A stretch of 64,000 nucleotides of DNA from Photorhabdus australis DSM 17609. Lineage in GTDB: Bacteria; Pseudomonadota; Gammaproteobacteria; Enterobacterales; Enterobacteriaceae. This document shows positions 1-9,525 of this stretch, one piece after another; the stretch's first letter is position 1; the number at the start of each line of letters is the position of its first letter. The DNA lies in the NCBI RefSeq assembly GCF_000711895.1, contig NZ_JONO01000028.1:1-64000 (forward strand), in the 5' to 3' direction. Made by a program: the position numbers and the translations under genes. Under the pieces are notes generated by a model. It saw nothing but the letters and a program-made list of their open reading frames with translations. It was not told the origin of the DNA and ran no database searches.

Positions 1-188
1 CGTCCCATGTCAAACACATCTGAAACACCACCGACAATCATATAAGTACCGGGATGTTTACCACAGGTCACCTTATCCCCTTCACGCGCGGTTGCCCGAC
101 CATTAAATGTCATGGTGGGGTCACCGGTAATAATCTGGCCGCCACAAGTGGTCTTGTCACCAACGAGCAAAAAATATCCTATTGCCAT
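1..188 (-). CDS. PAAR-domain protein, 5' part (runs off the left edge)
   Basis: The minus strand is open from an ATG at 188 to the window edge, giving 62 residues. It begins MAIGYFLLVGDKTTCGG and contains paired Thr-Cys-Gly turns (TTCGG, VTCGK) and a TAREGDKV stretch, which are typical of PAAR-repeat proteins. In that family the protein forms the sharp cone on the VgrG spike of type VI secretion systems and often carries a C-terminal toxin. The start is supported by a GGAGAAG ribosome-binding site just upstream. The C-terminal part lies outside the window, so a fused effector cannot be judged. Confidence 0.75.
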   Translation of the reverse strand, partial: MAIGYFLLVGDKTTCGGQIITGDPTMTFNGRATAREGDKVTCGKHPGTYMIVGGVSDVFDMG

Positions 189-730
189 CTAATTACTTCT
201 CCATTGGCTGACCCGTTGGAGAGTGGATCTGACTGAAATCATCATCATGTTTTTATCCTACTTATTCATTAACAGAGATGATGAATAATTCATCAGATTT
301 AACTTAAAAATAATATAGGAATACTCTGAAAATTGCGGATTTTATCATCGAAAATGCATGTAAAAACCCATAATTTGCAACAAATAATAAACACATTGTT
401 AACAATTAAACCAATAAAGGGGGGAACAGGTACAACAGAAGCTATTGTTACCAGCCACTCGATACCTGCATACGGGATATGACTTGGTTGTAATGAAAAG
501 GATTGGAAAAACCCTTTTCATCATTTACCTATACCCTATGGATTTCAAGGCGCATCGCAACGGCAAGAGAGCGAATCCCCGGGAGCATAGATAACTATGT
601 GACCGGGGTGAGTGCAGCCAACAAAGAGGAAACTTGAAGGATAACGGGTATAGATACTGTTTTTTTAAAGCCTGGTTTGCCGTTTTAAGCTCGCCATGCT
701 TTCATAACCCTAAGCACACCTTTAAGAACG
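189..730. other. intergenic region between the PAAR gene and recJ
   Basis: This 542-bp gap contains one ERIC element (531-651) and AT-rich DNA that presumably holds the promoter of the leftward PAAR gene. I see no further gene in it. Confidence 0.6.
531..651 (+). repeat. ERIC element, near full length
   Basis: This is an imperfect palindrome of about 121 bp beginning ATACCCTATGGATTTCAAG and ending GATAACGGGTAT. Its core GAATCCCCGGGAGC and GACCGGGGTGAG, followed by GCAGCCAACAAAGAGG, matches the enterobacterial repetitive intergenic consensus. Five further full or partial copies lie in this window. Confidence 0.85.
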
Positions 731-2464
731 TTAATAAGGCCAAAGATGCTGGATCAAAAGTTGTACATCGCGATTGCCTCTAAACTCGTTAACATCCAGT
801 TTATAAGCGAGTTCCACTTCACGGACACTGTTATCCGGCCAGCGAGTTGGATCGATATTGAATGCAATACCATCTAACATCGGTCCACCATTTAATGGCT
901 CCACAATCACTTTTAAATGACGTTCTCCGACAATACGCTGTTGATGTAGCTTAAATTTACCGTCAAAAACAGGCTCCGGGAAAGCCTGCCCCCAGGGACC
1001 ACCATCACGCAACATTTCAGCAATTTCCAACGTCAGTTCACCAAGCGTTAGCTCACCATCACTCCAGATAACACCTTCAAGTTGCGAAATATCCAACCAA
1101 TCTGCCATCAGAGCAGAAAAGTGATGCTGGAATTGTTCAAATTTATCCTGTTCAAGTGACAAACCGGCAGCCATTGCATGACCACCAAACTTAAGTATCA
1201 GCCCTGGATTTAAAGTATCAAGCCGTTCAAGGGCATCGCGCATATGCAACCCCTGAACTGAACGGCCAGAACCTTTCAAAACACCATCCCCCGCCGGCGC
1301 AAAAGCGATAACAGGCCGGTGAAAGCGTTCTTTAATACGGGAGGCCAGAATGCCCACCACCCCCTGATGCCATTCTGGGTGATAGAGCGCCAGCCCATAA
1401 GGTAGTTCAGTGCTAGTACGTTCAAGTTTGTCACAGATTTGCAGCGCTTCTTGCTGCATTCCCTGTTCTATTTCACGACGAGTATGATTAAGTCCATCCA
1501 ATTCGCAAGCTATCTGACGCGCTTTTGCCATATCGTCAGTTAGCAATAAAGCGACACCAATAGACATGTCATCCAAACGACCTGCGGCATTCAACCTTGG
1601 CCCCAGAAAAAAGCCCAAATCGCTGGCAGTCAGTTTATGAGCATCACGTTTGGAAACTTCCAGTAATGCACGAATCCCCGCACAACAACGTCCGGCACGA
1701 ATGCGATTCAGCCCCTGATAAACCAGAATCCGGTTATTGGTATCCAAAGGCACAACATCAGCAACGGTTCCCAACGCAACCAAATCCAGCATTTCCGCCA
1801 AATTCGGCAGAGCAACGCCCTGCTTTTCAAACCATTGCTCTTTTCTTAAAGCTGCTCTCAAAGCAGACATCAAATAAAATGTGACGCCAACTCCCGCTAA
1901 TGATTTAGACGGAAACGAACAATCAGATAGATTGGGGTTAATAATGGCATCAGCCGCTGGCAGAATTTCGCCCGGCAAGTGATGATCAGTGACAATCACC
2001 TTCATCTGGTGTTGATGGGCAGCCGCAACCCCGTCATGAGAAGAGATACCATTATCCACAGTGATAATAAGATCAGCGCCTTTTTTGACGACCTCTTCTA
2101 CCACCTGTGGGCTTAAGCCATAGCCATCTTCAAAACGATTTGGCACCAGATAATCCAGATTACGATATCCCATTGCCCGTAATGATCGGATCGCCAGTGC
2201 CGTACTGGTTGCACCGTCAGCATCGAAATCGCCGACAATAACGATACGCCAGTGTTCATGCAATGCTGCCAGTAATAGCGATACCGCCTGTTCTACACCA
2301 TTCAGATGCTGATAATTGAGCAATCCCTGAACACTGCGCTCCAATTCATTAGCTTGCTGGATACCTCGAATGGCATATAAGCGACGCAGTAATGGATGGA
2401 TTTGTTGTGGAAGGTGACTGTCATCCACCGCCAGACGGCGGCGGAGTCGTGTTTCAATATTCAC
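731..2464 (-). CDS. recJ: single-stranded-DNA-specific 5'-3' exonuclease RecJ
   Basis: This is a 577-residue DHH-family exonuclease, the full length for enterobacterial RecJ. It degrades single-stranded DNA 5' to 3' in recombination and mismatch repair. Visible motifs in order are VGDFDADGATS (motif I), TVDNG (motif II), VTDHH (DHH motif), GPRLNAAGRL and, in the DHHA1 domain, the GGHAMAAG glycine-histidine motif. It is the last gene of the leftward xerD-dsbC-recJ cluster, as in E. coli. The start lies 5 bp downstream of the dsbC stop, so translation is probably coupled. Confidence 0.97.
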   Translation of the reverse strand: MNIETRLRRRLAVDDSHLPQQIHPLLRRLYAIRGIQQANELERSVQGLLNYQHLNGVEQAVSLLLAALHEHWRIVIVGDFDADGATSTALAIRSLRAMGYRNLDYLVPNRFEDGYGLSPQVVEEVVKKGADLIITVDNGISSHDGVAAAHQHQMKVIVTDHHLPGEILPAADAIINPNLSDCSFPSKSLAGVGVTFYLMSALRAALRKEQWFEKQGVALPNLAEMLDLVALGTVADVVPLDTNNRILVYQGLNRIRAGRCCAGIRALLEVSKRDAHKLTASDLGFFLGPRLNAAGRLDDMSIGVALLLTDDMAKARQIACELDGLNHTRREIEQGMQQEALQICDKLERTSTELPYGLALYHPEWHQGVVGILASRIKERFHRPVIAFAPAGDGVLKGSGRSVQGLHMRDALERLDTLNPGLILKFGGHAMAAGLSLEQDKFEQFQHHFSALMADWLDISQLEGVIWSDGELTLGELTLEIAEMLRDGGPWGQAFPEPVFDGKFKLHQQRIVGERHLKVIVEPLNGGPMLDGIAFNIDPTRWPDNSVREVELAYKLDVNEFRGNRDVQLLIQHLWPY

Positions 2465-2469
2465 TAAAC

Positions 2470-3171
2470 TTATTTACCACTCTGATCTAATGTCTTTGCC
2501 AATGCTTCCGGTGGCATATATCCACCTAACAAGTTGCCATCTTCAAGGATAATCGCCGGCGTTCCCTGTACACCAAACTGGAGACCCAGTTTATAGTGGT
2601 TAGCAATATCCACCTTACAGCCCTTAATTGGCGAAATATCATCATTTTTAAACGCAGCATCCAGTGATTTCTGTGGCGTTGCACTACACCAGATAGATTG
2701 CATCTCTTCAGCAGACTTATGTTTCATGCCCTGGCGAGGGAATGCCAAATAGCGAATAGTAATCCCCAGTTTATTGTATTCTTTCATATTTTCATGCAAT
2801 TTATGGCAGTAACCACATGTAATATCGGTGAAAACGGTCACAACATGTTTCTCTTCTGGCGCTTTGTAGACAATCATTTGGTCTTTCATCGCTTCCAGCT
2901 TTTTCATTAACAATTGATTACTGACATTCACAGGAGAATTACCACTGACGTCGTAAATTGGCCCTTGCAATAAATACTTGCCGTCATCAGATAAATAAAT
3001 GATACCTTGCTCGGTGACTATTGTATTTAAACCAACAATAGGTGATGGTTTGATACTTTCTACCTTAATCCCCAATTTTTTCATCGTTCCATGAATAGCG
3101 CCATCATCAGCAAATGCATTTCCGCTAATTAAGGCCAGTAAAATAGAAAAACATAACACGCTTTTTTTCAT
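2470..3171 (-). CDS. dsbC: periplasmic thiol:disulfide isomerase DsbC
   Basis: This 233-residue protein has a clear Sec signal peptide (MKKSVLCFSILLALISG, cleavage near NAFA-DD), an N-terminal dimerisation domain and a thioredoxin-fold domain with the CGYC active site. The cis-proline context QGTPAIIL is present. DsbC rearranges wrong disulfides in the periplasm and is kept reduced by DsbD. It lies between xerD and recJ in the conserved enterobacterial order. Length and motifs are normal. Confidence 0.96.
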   Translation of the reverse strand: MKKSVLCFSILLALISGNAFADDGAIHGTMKKLGIKVESIKPSPIVGLNTIVTEQGIIYLSDDGKYLLQGPIYDVSGNSPVNVSNQLLMKKLEAMKDQMIVYKAPEEKHVVTVFTDITCGYCHKLHENMKEYNKLGITIRYLAFPRQGMKHKSAEEMQSIWCSATPQKSLDAAFKNDDISPIKGCKVDIANHYKLGLQFGVQGTPAIILEDGNLLGGYMPPEALAKTLDQSGK

Positions 3172-3195
3172 TATTCGGTTCCTTTAAATCCATGC

Positions 3196-4107
3196 TCACC
3201 CACGCGGATGATGTTGTTGATGTAGCAATCTGAGTCGTTCTGTTGCTACATGAGTATATATTTGTGTTGTGGATAGATCGCTGTGTCCCAGTAACATCTG
3301 CACAACCCGTAAATCAGCACCATGATTAAGCAAATGCGTTGCAAATGCATGGCGCAAAACATGGGGAGATAGCCGTTCAGTATCAATTCCGGCCAGTACA
3401 GCATAATGCTTAATCCGATGCCAGAAAGTCTGTCGGGTCATTTGTCGCCCCCGGTTGCTGGGAAAAAGCACATCCAGAGTTGCGCCATTTAGCAATCCCT
3501 CTCTCCCATACTTTATATAATTCTCCAGCCAATAAATGGCTTCTTCTCCCAAAGGCACTAGTCGTTCTTTATTGCCTTTCCCAATCACCCGCACCACTCC
3601 CTGACGCAAACTGACGTCGGAAAGAGTTAACCCCACCAACTCAGAGACTCGTAAACCACAGGCATAAAGTACTTCAAGCATCGCTTTATCTCTCAGTTCC
3701 ACTGGCTGATCTGTACAGGGCGCATTAAGCAAAGCTTCTACCTGCTTTTCACTTAAATCTTTCGGCAATCGCTTAGGTAATTTCGGTGCCGATAAAAGCG
3801 CAGTCGGATCATCCGCCCGCATTTTTTCCCGGTAAAAATACTGGAATAATTGACGCATAGCACTGAGTAAACGCGCTGAGCTACTGGCTTTATATCCGCC
3901 ATCTACGCGTTCTGCCAGAAAAGATTGCAAATCAATCGATTGAACAGATAATAAATCATGACCATAATGAACCAGCCAGTTATCCAATGCCTGTAAATCC
4001 AACCGATAAGAAACAAGTGTATTTTCCGCAAGATCGTGTTCTAACCAAATAGCATCAAGAAACTGTTCTATCAATGGATTTATCAATTGAATCTGTTCTT
4101 CTGGCAC
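3196..4107 (-). CDS. xerD: site-specific tyrosine recombinase XerD
   Basis: This is a 303-residue tyrosine recombinase acting with XerC at dif to resolve chromosome dimers. The N-terminal SAM-like core-binding domain begins QFLDAIWLEHDLAENTL. The catalytic domain shows the first Arg (CGLRVSELVGL), the Lys in the beta-hairpin (GKGNKERLVPLG), the HxxR box (SPHVLRHAFATHL) and the GHS....Tyr box (LGHSDLSTTQIYTHV). It is the first gene of the xerD-dsbC-recJ cluster and is divergent from fldB, so the 107-bp gap between 4107 and 4215 holds both promoters. Confidence 0.97.
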   Translation of the reverse strand: MPEEQIQLINPLIEQFLDAIWLEHDLAENTLVSYRLDLQALDNWLVHYGHDLLSVQSIDLQSFLAERVDGGYKASSSARLLSAMRQLFQYFYREKMRADDPTALLSAPKLPKRLPKDLSEKQVEALLNAPCTDQPVELRDKAMLEVLYACGLRVSELVGLTLSDVSLRQGVVRVIGKGNKERLVPLGEEAIYWLENYIKYGREGLLNGATLDVLFPSNRGRQMTRQTFWHRIKHYAVLAGIDTERLSPHVLRHAFATHLLNHGADLRVVQMLLGHSDLSTTQIYTHVATERLRLLHQQHHPRG

Positions 4108-4214
4108 GAAACTCTTTCCTTAAATTTGCAAATCTATGTTGGCTATTATGCCTGAAAAAGCAATTATTCTGTTACAATGCCAGCCCTGATGTCCAAAAAC
4201 CATAATAATTAACG

Positions 4215-4733
4215 ATGAAGATTGGTCTTTTTTACGGTTCCAGCACCTGTTACACCGAAATGGTAGCAGAGAAAATCCGCGATATCCTTGGTGAAGATTT
4301 AATTGATCTCCACAATATCAAAGATACAGCACCTGAATTAATGGAAGAATATTCCGTACTGATTCTCGGCATCCCGACATGGGATTTCGGCGAATTACAG
4401 GAAGACTGGCAAACTATTTGGGATCACATTCCTTCCCTTAATTTACAGGGCAAAATCGTCGCCATGTACGGCATGGGTGATCAGATTGATTATGGCGAGT
4501 GGTTCCTTGATGCTCTTGGTATGCTATATCACCATCTACTCCCTTCAGGCGTGCATTTTATTGGTTTCTGGCCAACGGAAGGTTATGAGTTTACCAGCCC
4601 GAAACCATTAACAGATAATGGTTCACAATTTGTCGGGCTGGCTTTGGACGATGTCAACCAGTATGAGCAAACCGATGAGCGTTTATCACAATGGTGTATA
4701 CAAATCCTGCAAGAATTGGAGCCTCTGCTTTAA
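4215..4733 (+). CDS. fldB: flavodoxin FldB
   Basis: This 172-residue long-chain flavodoxin has the FMN phosphate loop at the N terminus ([10 protein letters not shown]) and the aromatic loops [11 protein letters not shown] and [13 protein letters not shown] that sandwich the isoalloxazine ring. Flavodoxins carry low-potential electrons. Position between xerD and cptA/sdhE and the length identify it as FldB rather than FldA. It is a single gene converging on cptA with a gap of only 21 bp. Confidence 0.95.
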   Translation: MKIGLFYGSSTCYTEMVAEKIRDILGEDLIDLHNIKDTAPELMEEYSVLILGIPTWDFGELQEDWQTIWDHIPSLNLQGKIVAMYGMGDQIDYGEWFLDALGMLYHHLLPSGVHFIGFWPTEGYEFTSPKPLTDNGSQFVGLALDDVNQYEQTDERLSQWCIQILQELEPLL

Positions 4734-4754
4734 ATCAGCAAAATTTCGGCTCAA

Positions 4755-5171
4755 TCAGATATCAGGATATTGCAACAACAGTTGATTAATATTCCTCCAT
4801 TCATCCTGTGACATACTATCGGATGCTATCCACAGGCGGATTTTTTTCTGGTTATAAGAAGATTGAGCGGTAATTAATAGTCCATAGCGACACAACCATG
4901 GCCGTCGGATAATTTGCCATTCGTGCTTCTTCCATTGCAGCCTATTATCATTGAGCAGAACTAAAATCCCCTGTGATTTGCGAATATTTTGCTGGCTACG
5001 CCCCCAACTGGCAATAATCAACAGTACCAAAGGAAGCCAAAAAATGCAGAAAATAGCATCATCCGCCGGCCACGGAGCAAGTAATACGATAAGCGCTATT
5101 GCACCATGAACACAGGTAGAAATCAGCTGGGTATGCCAGGATACCCTGAGATCACATTTCCACAGGACCAC
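4755..5171 (-). CDS. cptA: inner-membrane protein CptA/YgfX
   Basis: The 138-residue protein begins [14 protein letters not shown], which is close to E. coli YgfX. It has two adjacent membrane helices (about residues 16-60), and then a cytoplasmic domain ending [15 protein letters not shown]. In E. coli it is paired with SdhE and has been reported as a toxin-like inhibitor of cytoskeletal proteins; that role is contested. It overlaps the 3' end of sdhE by 20 bp. Confidence 0.9.
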   Translation of the reverse strand: MVLWKCDLRVSWHTQLISTCVHGAIALIVLLAPWPADDAIFCIFWLPLVLLIIASWGRSQQNIRKSQGILVLLNDNRLQWKKHEWQIIRRPWLCRYGLLITAQSSYNQKKIRLWIASDSMSQDEWRNINQLLLQYPDI

Positions 5172-5418
5172 GATCTTTATTTCTATGCTGAATAAGTTTA
5201 ATCATGCGGAATAGCGCTTCATCTTCCGGACGCCCATGATTCATTAGCCAGTTAAACAGATCAGGATCAGCACATTCAAGTAAACGAATAAAGAGTCGTT
5301 TATCATCATCGCTGAGTGAGTCATATTCATACTTAAAAAACGGCATAATTGAAATGTCCAACTCACGCATTCCACGCCGACATGCCCAATGTATACGTGC
5401 TTTATTATCAATATCCAT
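5152..5418 (-). CDS. sdhE: FAD assembly factor SdhE
   Basis: This small acidic protein of about 88 residues begins [20 protein letters not shown]. It contains the RGMRELD motif needed to help covalent FAD attachment to succinate dehydrogenase and fumarate reductase flavoproteins. The ATG at 5418 is chosen because a TTG two codons upstream is the only longer start, E. coli SdhE begins at the same residue, and an AAGGGG site lies about 10 bp upstream. It precedes and overlaps cptA, as in other enterobacteria. Confidence 0.95.
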   Translation of the reverse strand: MDIDNKARIHWACRRGMRELDISIMPFFKYEYDSLSDDDKRLFIRLLECADPDLFNWLMNHGRPEDEALFRMIKLIQHRNKDRGPVEM

Positions 5419-5597
5419 GTTCAAAAAATCCCCTTTTTATTCTCATTGTCTGTGTAAAATCCATTAGCCAGTAAATCGACCGGCAAACTTATGCATCATG
5501 CCAGCTAATAGCAATAATAACTACTTGCATTGTGCTTCAGCTCTTTTACCATTGATACATCATTGGCTCAAATATCTGACTGGCAGGATGTGTTGTT

Positions 5598-6587
5598 ATG
5601 GCTTATAAGACTCCGTTTTCTTCACAATTTCCATTGTCTTTATCAACTTTTCCCCTGACTTTAATGTCCCTGGATGACTGGGGCCTGGTAACAGCAACTG
5701 GGCCAGATACCAAAAAATATCTGCAAGGTCAGGTTACAGCAGATATTTTCTCACTTGCTGAGAATCAACACGTGCTTAGTGCACATTGTGATGCAAAGGG
5801 TAAAATGTGGAGTAATCTGCTCCTCTTTCATCGTGGTGGCAACCTTGCTTATATTGAACGCCGCAGTGTGCTGGAAACCCAGCTTACCGAACTGAAAAAA
5901 TATGCGATATTCTCTAAAATTACGCTAGTTCAGGATGAAAATGCCGTGCTGTTAGGTGTTGCAGGTAAAGGCTGCCGTGAGGCGCTGAATGATATTTTCC
6001 CAACACTACCCGATGCTAATAATGCTGTCGTTGAACATGAAACCACAACTTTGCTCTATTTTACCTTGCCATCTGAGCGCTTCATGTTGATTACCGACAC
6101 AACCACTGCTGGGCAATTAACAGAAAAACTCCAGGCTCAGCTTAATAACAGCGAACTGTGGTTAGCTCTGGATATTGCCGCCGGCTTCCCTGTTATTGAT
6201 GCGGCAAACAGTACACAATTTATTCCTCAGGCAACTAATCTTCAGGCATTGGAAGGAGGCATTTGTTTTAAAAAAGGGTGTTATACCGGTCAGGAAATGG
6301 TGGCTCGTGCTAAATACCGCGGAGCAAACAAACGGGCAATGTACTGGCTGGCTGGCAGTGCGGCTAAAATTCCTGTAGCCGGAGATGATTTAGAATGGCA
6401 ACTGGGAGATAAGTGGCGGAGAACAGGCACCGTTTTGGCTGCCGTTAAGTTAAATGATGAAAGTGTCTGGGTACAAGTCGTCATGAATAATGATATGGAA
6501 AGTAACAGTGTATTCCGTGTCCGTGACGATGAAGGACATTCTCTCACGATTCAGCCTCTGCCTTATTCTCTCGATGAAGAAAAATAA
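5598..6587 (+). CDS. ygfZ: tRNA-modifying folate-binding protein YgfZ
   Basis: The 329-residue protein belongs to the GcvT-like folate-binding family involved in Fe-S cluster enzyme function and tRNA thiomethylation. The family signature [12 protein letters not shown] with its conserved Cys is present near residue 230. It is divergent from sdhE-cptA, as in E. coli. It is followed 14 bp later by an HD-domain gene, and an ATGAGG segment in that gap serves as the next ribosome-binding site. Length and motif are normal. Confidence 0.95.
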   Translation: MAYKTPFSSQFPLSLSTFPLTLMSLDDWGLVTATGPDTKKYLQGQVTADIFSLAENQHVLSAHCDAKGKMWSNLLLFHRGGNLAYIERRSVLETQLTELKKYAIFSKITLVQDENAVLLGVAGKGCREALNDIFPTLPDANNAVVEHETTTLLYFTLPSERFMLITDTTTAGQLTEKLQAQLNNSELWLALDIAAGFPVIDAANSTQFIPQATNLQALEGGICFKKGCYTGQEMVARAKYRGANKRAMYWLAGSAAKIPVAGDDLEWQLGDKWRRTGTVLAAVKLNDESVWVQVVMNNDMESNSVFRVRDDEGHSLTIQPLPYSLDEEK

Positions 6588-6601
6588 TTAATGAGGTTTA
6601 T

Positions 6602-7207
6602 ATGTCGTTAGCAGTACCTGCCGTTGATTTTGGTCCTTTTACTGATGTAATTAGTTTTTTAATGGAATTAGATAAGCTGAAAAAAGTTCAACGGCGGACT
6701 AAGTTATTGGATAACCAGCGTCATGAAAATTCAGCAGAACATAGCTGGCATTTTGCTATGGCTGTAATGTGTTTTGCACCTTATATGAAAGAGGTAAATA
6801 TTCAGCGGGTTATCCAGATGGCATTAATTCACGATATTGTAGAAATTGATGCTGGTGATGTGATGGTCTACGATTTAGCTGCCCGTGAAGCCATTCATGA
6901 GCAAGAAGTTAAAGCCGCCAACCGTCTTTTTGGTTTACTCCCCGAACCTCAAAAAAATCACTTTATATCACTTTGGCAGGAATATGAAGCAGGAGAAAGT
7001 CAGGATGCTCATTTTGCTAAAATGCTGGATAGATTAATGCCCATTCTGATGAATCTGCATAATAAGGGCCAAAGTTGGGTAGAAAATGATATTAGCCTGG
7101 AGCAGGTGATTAACCGCAATAAATTTATTGCCGATGTTTATCCTGAATTCTGGCAATACTTGTTACCACAACTGGAAGCCGCTCATGCTAAAGGCTGGTT
7201 AAAATAA
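6602..7207 (+). CDS. HD-domain phosphohydrolase (HDDC2/YfbR-like)
   Basis: The 201-residue protein carries the metal-binding residues of the HD superfamily: His in RHENSAEHSWH, the HD pair in ALIHDIVEID and a later Asp in KMLDRLMP. Relatives such as YfbR hydrolyse 5'-deoxynucleotides; the substrate here is not determined. It starts 14 bp after ygfZ and probably shares its transcript. A perfect hairpin at 7240-7266 follows. It is the last gene before the accessory region. Confidence 0.85.
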   Translation: MSLAVPAVDFGPFTDVISFLMELDKLKKVQRRTKLLDNQRHENSAEHSWHFAMAVMCFAPYMKEVNIQRVIQMALIHDIVEIDAGDVMVYDLAAREAIHEQEVKAANRLFGLLPEPQKNHFISLWQEYEAGESQDAHFAKMLDRLMPILMNLHNKGQSWVENDISLEQVINRNKFIADVYPEFWQYLLPQLEAAHAKGWLK

Positions 7208-7239
7208 CTTTCTGCCAAAAATTTTAGATCATAATCTGA

Positions 7240-7266
7240 GTGCGCTATATGAATAATATAGCGCAC
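7240..7266. terminator. hairpin after the ygfZ-HD gene pair
   Basis: Perfect 10-bp arms GTGCGCTATA and TATAGCGCAC flank a 7-nt loop. There is no strong T-run, so this is a hairpin-type terminator or transcript-end stabiliser. It lies between the rightward HD gene and the leftward lysE-like gene. Confidence 0.6.
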
Positions 7267-7310
7267 GAAGTGAGAATAACTTAGTAAAAGGGCAATAATA
7301 CTTTATAGAG

Positions 7311-7958
7311 TTAATTATCCCACCAAAATAATAATCTTACAGAAAAGAAAATCAGGAGGAGCCCCATTATCCTTTCAATCCAGTGACCATAACTGACAAA
7401 TCTATTTCTTACTGCCATACTTGAAAATATCAGGCTTACAAACACAAACCATAACGCATTGACAGCACACATCCAGAAACCATAAAAAATCTGTATGCTC
7501 ATAGGTGTTTTTGAGCTGACTACGGTAGTAAATATGGCCAGAAAAAATAACGTCGCCTTTGGGTTTGTTGCATTAGTAACAAAACCCGTTATTAATGAAC
7601 GAGATAAACTTTTATTAATCAGAACCCCTGAATTATCACCTTGATTTTCCGCAATCACACTGGTGTCAGCCTTTTTTCTAATAAAACAGACACCCAGATA
7701 AAACAGGTAAACACCACCAATCAATCTAACGGTATTTAATAACCAAGGCAAAGCGTGCATTATTGTACCAATACCGATCAATGTATAAATAACATGTACA
7801 GAAATCCCGGCACCAATGCCAATTGCTGTATAGATCCCCGCTTTTCGACCAAAACTCGTACTCTGTCTCACCGTGACCGCAAAATCAGGCCCCGGAACAA
7901 CAACAGCTAAAAAGTGAATTAAAGCTAACTCCAAAAACTCATGTATAAAAATGGACAC
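7311..7958 (-). CDS. LysE/RhtB-family amino-acid exporter
   Basis: This 215-residue membrane protein has about six hydrophobic segments and the family signature near the N terminus (VVVPGPDFAVTVRQS). Members export amino acids or their derivatives by proton antiport. It starts 1 bp after the stop of the upstream 2OG-Fe(II) oxygenase, so the two are almost certainly co-translated. That suggests the exported substrate is related to the oxygenase product. The exact substrate cannot be read from the sequence. Confidence 0.88.
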   Translation of the reverse strand: MSIFIHEFLELALIHFLAVVVPGPDFAVTVRQSTSFGRKAGIYTAIGIGAGISVHVIYTLIGIGTIMHALPWLLNTVRLIGGVYLFYLGVCFIRKKADTSVIAENQGDNSGVLINKSLSRSLITGFVTNATNPKATLFFLAIFTTVVSSKTPMSIQIFYGFWMCAVNALWFVFVSLIFSSMAVRNRFVSYGHWIERIMGLLLIFFSVRLLFWWDN

Positions 7959-7959
7959 A

Positions 7960-8730
7960 TTAACTCCAAAATGACAAAGGTTCTGCCATACCCCTATATC
8001 CTATAAAACATGACAAACTTAAACGAATGCCACTGCTACCCGGAGAAACCGCATGCATACGACGCGAATTAAACAAAATCAGATCACCCGGTGATGGTCT
8101 AATTACAACATCTGGATTACCCAGCAAAGCGAGAGCTATTCCATAACTTTCGCGACGCATTTCATCGAAAGCCTCAGGCGAGATTTCTTTATTCCAAATA
8201 TACAGTTCACCACCCTCTTCAGGCATTGCTAAGTATATATTCGCCGCGATTTGTGTCTGGAGGCTCCACGCTCTGAAATTATCTGGCGCATCTTTGGCAA
8301 AAATATCGTGATGAGCCAAAAATGTGACGCCGGGTTTAATTACTCTTGATAAACCGACAAACATCTTCTTTCCATATAGGTTTTCAAGATTTGCGCCAGC
8401 AGGCCATACCTCATCAAGTATACATCTTAGAATATCAACAGGAGAAATATACGGTGAGCAACGTTCTCTAAGATCATCTATATTATCTCTGGCACTATCA
8501 AAATAGAGTTGCATTTTGCCTGGTTCATTTTCAGCTTCATAAAAAGCCATTCCAATCCTACCAATATCGGGTGCGTTAATATATTTCTTAAAACCTTTTC
8601 CCAAAATTTTTTCTGAAAGAATTTCTGATATTTCCTGAGATATAAATTTATTTAATTTCAAGGCGATTATTTTTTCTGTCATCAGATCTTGAATATTCAA
8701 ACTGCATATTTTGTTATTTTCTATAAACAT
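7960..8730 (-). CDS. 2-oxoglutarate/Fe(II)-dependent oxygenase
   Basis: This 256-residue protein has the iron-binding facial triad of 2OG oxygenases: His140-x-Asp142 in LAHHDIF, and distal His226 in RRMHAVSPG. A 2OG-binding Arg236 is likely in GIRLSLS. The double-stranded beta-helix context (EEGGELYIWN, PSPGDLILFNS) is clear. Because the Asp of HxD is kept, hydroxylation is more likely than halogenation. It is embedded between alaX and a LysE exporter on one transcript, so a free amino acid or small peptide is a plausible substrate. The start is supported by an AAAGGA site. Confidence 0.85.
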   Translation of the reverse strand: MFIENNKICSLNIQDLMTEKIIALKLNKFISQEISEILSEKILGKGFKKYINAPDIGRIGMAFYEAENEPGKMQLYFDSARDNIDDLRERCSPYISPVDILRCILDEVWPAGANLENLYGKKMFVGLSRVIKPGVTFLAHHDIFAKDAPDNFRAWSLQTQIAANIYLAMPEEGGELYIWNKEISPEAFDEMRRESYGIALALLGNPDVVIRPSPGDLILFNSRRMHAVSPGSSGIRLSLSCFIGYRGMAEPLSFWS

Positions 8731-8805
8731 GATTATTTTTCCTTTATCATATAATCACTTTCATAAGATCAAGGCAAAACTATTTTCATATGCGATCAAT
8801 TATGG

Positions 8806-9435
8806 CTAAACTTTATAATAAACTATCAGTTTCCCCTTTTTCCTTTTCACTTCTTCAATGATTATACTTTTAATTTCGCCCAGAGAATTAACATGTGTAC
8901 CACCACATGCATAAGGAGGTAACATCCCAAAACTAACCTCTCTAAGCCCGTCTTTATTCATTGAAATCCTACAGACTAAATTTTCTGTTATGAGCTGATT
9001 ACATAATTCATTAATAGATTCAAGGGTAAGCTCTTGAGCGTGTTCTGTTGGGGAAAATGTGACTTTAGCCTCCCCAGGCCAATGATGAGCTTTTACAGGA
9101 ATCCATCCTTCTTTTTCCAGCATATTCCCAATAATATGACCGGCAGAATGATAACGTGAATGTAGTATTCTGGCATCTTCATCAATTCGAGCTGTCGCTT
9201 TTCCCGATGGGAGATAGCCATTTGTCAGATGTATAATCTCATCATTTTCTATCAGGGTATGAGTCACACAAACATTATCCAGCCAACCAATATCAGAAGG
9301 CTGACCTCCTCCTTGTGGATGAAAAGGTGTTGCATCAAGTGAAACGGCATAGGTTTGCTCATCACGGGCGATACATTTCAAAACCTGAACTTCCACAACT
9401 GAGGCAGAATTATTGAGGTAGAGTCGAACTGTCAT
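8806..9435 (-). CDS. free-standing alanyl-tRNA editing protein AlaX
   Basis: The 209-residue protein matches the editing domain of alanyl-tRNA synthetase without the synthetase core. It shows FHPQGGGQPSD, the zinc/catalytic HxxxH (His96, His100) and CxxxH (Cys177, His181 in CGGTHV). AlaX proteins deacylate Ser- or Gly-charged tRNA(Ala). It is first in a leftward transcript with the oxygenase (75-bp gap) and exporter, and is divergent from a LysR gene across 90 bp. Confidence 0.9.
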   Translation of the reverse strand: MTVRLYLNNSASVVEVQVLKCIARDEQTYAVSLDATPFHPQGGGQPSDIGWLDNVCVTHTLIENDEIIHLTNGYLPSGKATARIDEDARILHSRYHSAGHIIGNMLEKEGWIPVKAHHWPGEAKVTFSPTEHAQELTLESINELCNQLITENLVCRISMNKDGLREVSFGMLPPYACGGTHVNSLGEIKSIIIEEVKRKKGKLIVYYKV

Positions 9436-9525
9436 ATTTACTTACTTATGCTAATTGATGTTTCTATATTATATTTACATTATTAATGATAATAAATCCC
9501 CTTACTGACAAAGGACTTTTTCCTC
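9436..9525. promoter_or_regulatory. divergent alaX / lysR promoter region
   Basis: The 90-bp AT-rich gap between the divergent alaX operon and the LysR gene is the expected site of LysR-type autoregulation and activation. I could not define a specific operator. Confidence 0.4.

Noticed and set aside
54-236. Plus-strand 60-codon frame at the left edge
   Set aside because: It is antisense to the PAAR reading frame, which has recognisable motifs and a ribosome-binding site.
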